Assembly (NCBI GenBank): GCA_001247695.2
Contig: LGRX02028752.1
Coordinates: 1 to 30,789, forward strand
Origin: Cymbomonas tetramitiformis
Taxonomy: Eukaryota; Chlorophyta; Pyramimonadophyceae; Pyramimonadales; Pyramimonadaceae
Reading direction: 5' to 3'
Length of the DNA stretch: 30,789 nucleotides
Shown: positions 27,462 to 30,789 of the stretch, one piece after another
Numbering within the stretch: the first letter of the stretch is position 1
Layout of the letters: each line of letters begins with the position of its first letter
Position numbers and translations under genes: made by a program
Notes under the pieces: model-generated
What the model was told of the DNA's origin: nothing
The model's database searches: none
What the model saw: only the letters and a program-made list of their open reading frames with translations

Positions 27462-29639
27462 ATGGACACAACGCCTAGACCACGTACACGCGCTAGAGCG
27501 CGTAAATTAGCGACTATTTTCGATGATGTTGGGGCATTGAATTCGGCTACCCCCACGACGCCGCATTTGGCTTCGGCTGACGAATCGGCTGCGGCTGCAA
27601 CGCTCGTTCAGCGATTGCGAAAGGATTCTTTCGATGTTCAATGTGCGAAGACAGCAGCAACTAAAGTTCTGGGAGACAAAACAGCGAAATTTCATGGCAA
27701 TGAATCGTCGGCTTCGGACATTTTTTCGCAGCTGGTTTCCGAGATTCAGCAGCTTTTCACGCTGCAGTCGCAGGCACTTGCACCCCTGTTTGAGCTGTCT
27801 GCTGCCAATGTCCCTGTCATGACTGCTGCAAATGAGCTATTGTATTCTGTGCTGTTGCTGCTGACTGCGCCAGGGTCTCCTGCCCGTAATTGGGTGGAGG
27901 CTTCTGGGGCTGATGTTCCTGCTGACGGCAAACGTGCCACCCTCGAGGTGGTGCGTATGCTCGCTGATGATTCGACTCCGTTCGAGTCACTGACTGAGCT
28001 GCTTGACGTGAGGATCTCGGATGACAGTGACCCTGACTCTGGCATTCGTCTTTTTAACAGTTGTCTTCGGGATGCGCAGCGTCTGCAGACGCTGCCCGAA
28101 GACGCTGTTAAAAGGCAATTCCTCTCTGCCCTGTCTGGACCGGCTTACGCCACGCTGGTTGACTCGTTTGCTCGAGCTGACCAGCGTGCGGCTGTAAGTC
28201 TGCTCACCCTGCAGGCGCGCGTGCGCGAGCAGTACCGCTGCGGGCGGCTCTCGGGCAAGCGCACTGCGGGGCGCCCCATGTCCGTAGCATCTTGCACCAC
28301 TGACACTGGCCTGGCTTCGGCCATCGAGCGGCTCAGTTCTCAGTTGGTCAAGTTGCAGCGGGATGTGGATTCCCTTAAGAAGGGTGGCTCCAAGCCACCT
28401 CATGGGAAACACGCTCCGCGCGGCTTCCACCGACCTGGAGTGCAACCGCTTGCTCATTCCGCCTCTTCGGAGGTGGCTTTTGACAAGCGGTCTGGCACCT
28501 TTGTCCCAACGTGCAGGCACGAGAAGTGCCGCGCCGTTGGGTCGAAGCATTGGCTGAGTGAGTGTCCTCACAAGGACACTCACCCGATGTCCATTTCGGC
28601 GTCCTACTGCCAAGCCGTCGAGTCTTATGACTCCGACGTGCTTGCCCTTCGTTTTCAGCGGTACTATGACGCTGGGGATGAGGGATCCATGGAGCACTTG
28701 TGTGCTCTCGTGGGGCAACCTGAAATCTGTGAGCTGTCTGCGCATTCCTTTGCTCCAGAGCCTACGGCTCTGCAGCAGTTCAAGGATGCTGCTGCCTCTG
28801 CTGAGACTGCACCTGCTGAGCATCTTTCCATTGGCCGTATTGCATTTGCTGAGGTCAGCGGTCCGCTTGCTGGTGGTGTCGCTGAGCCGACTGCCAACAA
28901 GCAGCTGCTGCCGAAGGCCTCTGCACCCGTGCATGGTAGGGCGATTGGCTTGCATGAGGTCAGCAGTGCCGCCTTCGTGCCGCCGTCTGCCTCTCTGGCT
29001 CTCGGCCCGATGGCTTCTGCTGACAGTTCATTCAAGACATTCAACACTGTCCACCCTGACTGGCTTGACATTGACCCTGAGCCTGTTGAGGTGTGTGACT
29101 CCGATGACGATGGAGAGGGCTCCAACTACCCTCCTGATGTCTGCCTGACTGAAGTTGAGAAGGGTGCACCGCCGGCGGCTGCGGCATTTCGGCGGTCCGG
29201 AGTTCCCAAAGGCTCCAGGCCATTTGGCATCGGAGAATTTGCGCTCACTCTTTTCATGGTGGCTACATTTCTGTTCAGTGCTACGGCGATGCCGACACTC
29301 GTGGTCGGCGGTGGTGTCAGGGGCCTGGTTGAGCCCGGAGCCACCCACGGCTACGGTGCGGTTCATCCTGGTGGTGCATTACTGGATTCCTTTTGCCCGT
29401 CCGTGATTACTTCTGGTTCGTCAATGCCGCCGCGGGATGTGGGACCGTTTTTTTCTCAATCGACCTCAGCGGCTCTGCAATTTGAGAGTCTTGCCACTCC
29501 ACTTTGGGATCCGCCTGACCCACTTGGGTCTGGTGGTGTCAATGCTTATAAGTTCTCTTCTCACTTGACTTCGGATGCTTTTCTTGAATGGGATCCGTGT
29601 GCTGAACTCGGCTCTGCCGACCGGCTTTACAGTGGCTAG
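27462..29639 (+). CDS. gag: Gag-like protein of the LTR element (725 aa)
   Basis: The start is taken at MDTTPRPRTRARARKL (27462), a basic N-terminus. The frame is open back to an ATG at 27207, but that leader has a hydrophobic, signal-like stretch and may be untranslated. Residues about 60-280 are a helical Gag-like region (e.g. LPEDAVKRQFLSALSGPAY). Residues 284-309 are a likely coiled coil (AIERLSSQLVKLQRDVDSL). A zinc knuckle variant follows: C351-x4-C356-x6-H363-x4-C368, wider than the usual CX2CX4HX4C. A long acidic, Ala/Ser-rich region comes next, then a hydrophobic segment at about 593-612 (FALTLFMVATFLFSATAMP), unusual for Gag. The end may be what is left of a longer Gag-Pol frame. 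Expected role: particle formation and RNA binding. Confidence 0.75.
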   Translation: MDTTPRPRTRARARKLATIFDDVGALNSATPTTPHLASADESAAAATLVQRLRKDSFDVQCAKTAATKVLGDKTAKFHGNESSASDIFSQLVSEIQQLFTLQSQALAPLFELSAANVPVMTAANELLYSVLLLLTAPGSPARNWVEASGADVPADGKRATLEVVRMLADDSTPFESLTELLDVRISDDSDPDSGIRLFNSCLRDAQRLQTLPEDAVKRQFLSALSGPAYATLVDSFARADQRAAVSLLTLQARVREQYRCGRLSGKRTAGRPMSVASCTTDTGLASAIERLSSQLVKLQRDVDSLKKGGSKPPHGKHAPRGFHRPGVQPLAHSASSEVAFDKRSGTFVPTCRHEKCRAVGSKHWLSECPHKDTHPMSISASYCQAVESYDSDVLALRFQRYYDAGDEGSMEHLCALVGQPEICELSAHSFAPEPTALQQFKDAAASAETAPAEHLSIGRIAFAEVSGPLAGGVAEPTANKQLLPKASAPVHGRAIGLHEVSSAAFVPPSASLALGPMASADSSFKTFNTVHPDWLDIDPEPVEVCDSDDDGEGSNYPPDVCLTEVEKGAPPAAAAFRRSGVPKGSRPFGIGEFALTLFMVATFLFSATAMPTLVVGGGVRGLVEPGATHGYGAVHPGGALLDSFCPSVITSGSSMPPRDVGPFFSQSTSAALQFESLATPLWDPPDPLGSGGVNAYKFSSHLTSDAFLEWDPCAELGSADRLYSG

Positions 29640-29820
29640 AGTCTGCTTGTTTCAATCCCTGGAGGTGTGATTAGCCTTAGCCGCAGTGGTGGGTTGTGCC
29701 GGGACAAGTCCCCGGGCACCCAGCTAAAGTATATCTGTTTCCAGTGAATGCTGTTTGTTATCTGTTTACTTAGCTCCGCTTGCCTAGCCCTATTAGCTAC
29801 GGTCACAGCTCCGGGTGGTG

Positions 29821-30057
29821 TGCTGGACTTTAGGTTCAGGGTTATTATTATGGGCTCTGATAGCCCCTAGCCTGACCCGTCTCTGATCGGAACCGTGACT
29901 TCACTAGTAGCTAGGATGACAGTACAGTAGTACTGTACTGTCAGTCATCACTTCGTATTATCCGGGTTTCCGAGATGCATGAAAAAAAGCAGTCGGCCGG
30001 ACTGATTATGGGAGCTTAGCCAGTTTGTTTTACCCGAGCGGAACACCTGTTCTCGCA
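29821..30057 (+). repeat. Right LTR
   Basis: 237 bp, identical to the left LTR but for one base. The 27-base palindrome lies at 29917-29943. Just inside the element, GTGCC...GGGCAC with GGGAC/GTCCC (about 29696-29720) forms a short hairpin. Confidence 0.9.
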
Positions 30058-30062
30058 AAGTG

Positions 30063-30605
30063 GTCAATTAGTCAGATTGAAAAAGGAGGACCTCGGAGAC
30101 CGTTTTAACGTTGACAAAAACATTCCTGGCAGTTCTTGATGGGTTTTTTTCGTTTGGAACCTGGCCCCGACACCTGGGTCCTCAGCTCCTCACAGATTTC
30201 GACATTTTAAATTGGGATGGCCAACCGGCACGACAGAGTCAAAATTAGACAAACTTGAGCTCAACAGACTACATAGGAGGAGATGGAAGCCCAGAAGAAT
30301 AGTTTTTCATTTTTTTGTATTCTTTGAGGATTAAAAATAGTCTCCACCCTTGAGAACGAGCCAAATCGTCCAGATTGCTCCGGGATGGCCGGCGGAAATT
30401 TACCAAATTTGCAGATTTTCACTCCATTTTTGAAATTTGACCACCAGAAACAGCATTGCACACGGAAAAGCATCTTTTATTGTTCACCACGACTTCCACT
30501 GCAACAATCAACTGTTTTTCTGAGTTTTTCTGGGGAATTTGACCAAATTTGACAGATTTGACTTCACCAACGGTCATATCTACACTTTTCAGCTCCCAAC
30601 GCAGC
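30063..30605. other. Noncoding stretch after the LTR element
   Basis: No gene seen. Related words recur: GGGATGGCC near 30212 and 30382, and AAATTTGACC, AAATTTGACAGATTTGAC and similar between 30390 and 30565. This may be the leader of the frame that begins at 30606, or part of another element. Confidence 0.4.
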
Positions 30606-30789
30606 ATGATGCAGAACGCTAACACGGGACGCTCACCTCCAACGTCGCCTACGTCCACACCCAGGCGTACGGGAGGACGCCAGTCCAGCCAGCGCAGCAC
30701 GAGAGGAGCTGCTGCCACTGGTAAGGGGGCCAAGGGTACCTACAAGGCGCCCTCTCCGGGTCAGCCGCCGCAGGCTGCGACAGCAGCAG
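30606..30789 (+). CDS. Start of a basic Ser/Thr/Pro-rich protein, cut by the window end
   Basis: ATG at 30606 (a second one follows at 30609) opens a frame that runs to the window edge, 61 codons. It begins MMQNANTGRSPPTSPTSTPR and continues rich in Arg, Gly, Gln, Ser and Ala (e.g. GGRQSSQRSTRGAAATGKGA). Base use changes to GC-rich exactly at this point, which supports coding. Such N-termini are common in retroelement Gag proteins, but the family cannot be told from this much. Confidence 0.4.
   Translation, partial: MMQNANTGRSPPTSPTSTPRRTGGRQSSQRSTRGAAATGKGAKGTYKAPSPGQPPQAATAA

Larger units (their letters stand above)
26832..30057 (+). mobile_element. Complete young LTR retroelement with Gag only (TR-GAG-like), 3226 bp
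   Basis: Two 237-bp direct repeats (26832-27068 and 29821-30057) both start TG and end CA and differ at a single base that I could find (CAC versus CAG before TCGGCC). The 5-bp target AAGTG stands at 26827-26831 and 30058-30062. The inside has one long Gag-like gene and no protease, reverse transcriptase, RNase H or integrase. Known: such elements (TR-GAG) move with enzymes supplied by an autonomous partner. Primer-binding and polypurine sites are not obvious: the base run after the left LTR is GGTTATGCGCG and there is no long purine run before the right LTR. Near-identical LTRs imply recent insertion. Confidence 0.85.

Overview
The window looks like nuclear DNA of a transposon-rich unicellular eukaryote. 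A green alga or another protist with a large genome seems likely, but no species can be fixed from the sequence. The reasons are short spliceosomal introns (69-107 nt, often GTATGT...TTTGCAG), an LTR retroelement, hAT-like MITEs, minisatellites in introns, and fused membrane histidine kinase/receiver proteins. No rRNA, tRNA, operon or bacterial gene layout was seen.

Layout. (1) Bases 1-7900 hold a compact cluster: a Mutator-like (MULE) transposase on the plus strand (5' end outside the window), and three minus-strand genes facing it. These are an unrecognised seven-exon gene, a small acidic gene whose N-terminus resembles a histone H3 tail, and a Dam-type DNA N6-adenine methyltransferase. Introns of the MULE and the methyltransferase carry diverged versions of one minisatellite with the same 125-bp period. 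(2) 7900-9800 is noncoding, AT-rich and palindromic, and includes a 664-bp fold-back element with G-rich arms. (3) 9.9-12.0 kb holds pieces of a decayed multi-exon minus-strand gene split by a 684-bp inverted-repeat element. (4) 12.3-15.2 kb is GC-rich with further broken minus-strand coding pieces. (5) 16.2-21.8 kb encodes a very large two-unit sensor: PAS-like/kinase/receiver, then three membrane blocks (two recently duplicated), then a second PAS-like/kinase/receiver unit that is frameshifted and probably catalytically dead. (6) 21.8-25.0 kb is mostly noncoding with several small repeat families. (7) 25.0-26.2 kb is an unrecognised gene interrupted by a 239-bp hAT-like MITE whose precise removal restores the frame. 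(8) 26.8-30.06 kb is a complete young LTR element with only a Gag-like gene; its LTRs differ at one base and it has a 5-bp target duplication. (9) The 3' end begins another basic, Ser/Thr/Pro-rich reading frame cut by the window edge.

How the parts may work together. The strongest candidate for an undescribed system is the first 7.9 kb: a Mutator-like transposase packed with an N6-adenine methyltransferase, an unknown protein and an H3-tail-like protein, two of whose genes share a minisatellite family. It may be one large composite transposon carrying its own DNA or chromatin modification genes. The left end is outside the window and no right terminus was identified, so this is inference. The second notable locus is the tandem kinase/receiver/membrane fusion.
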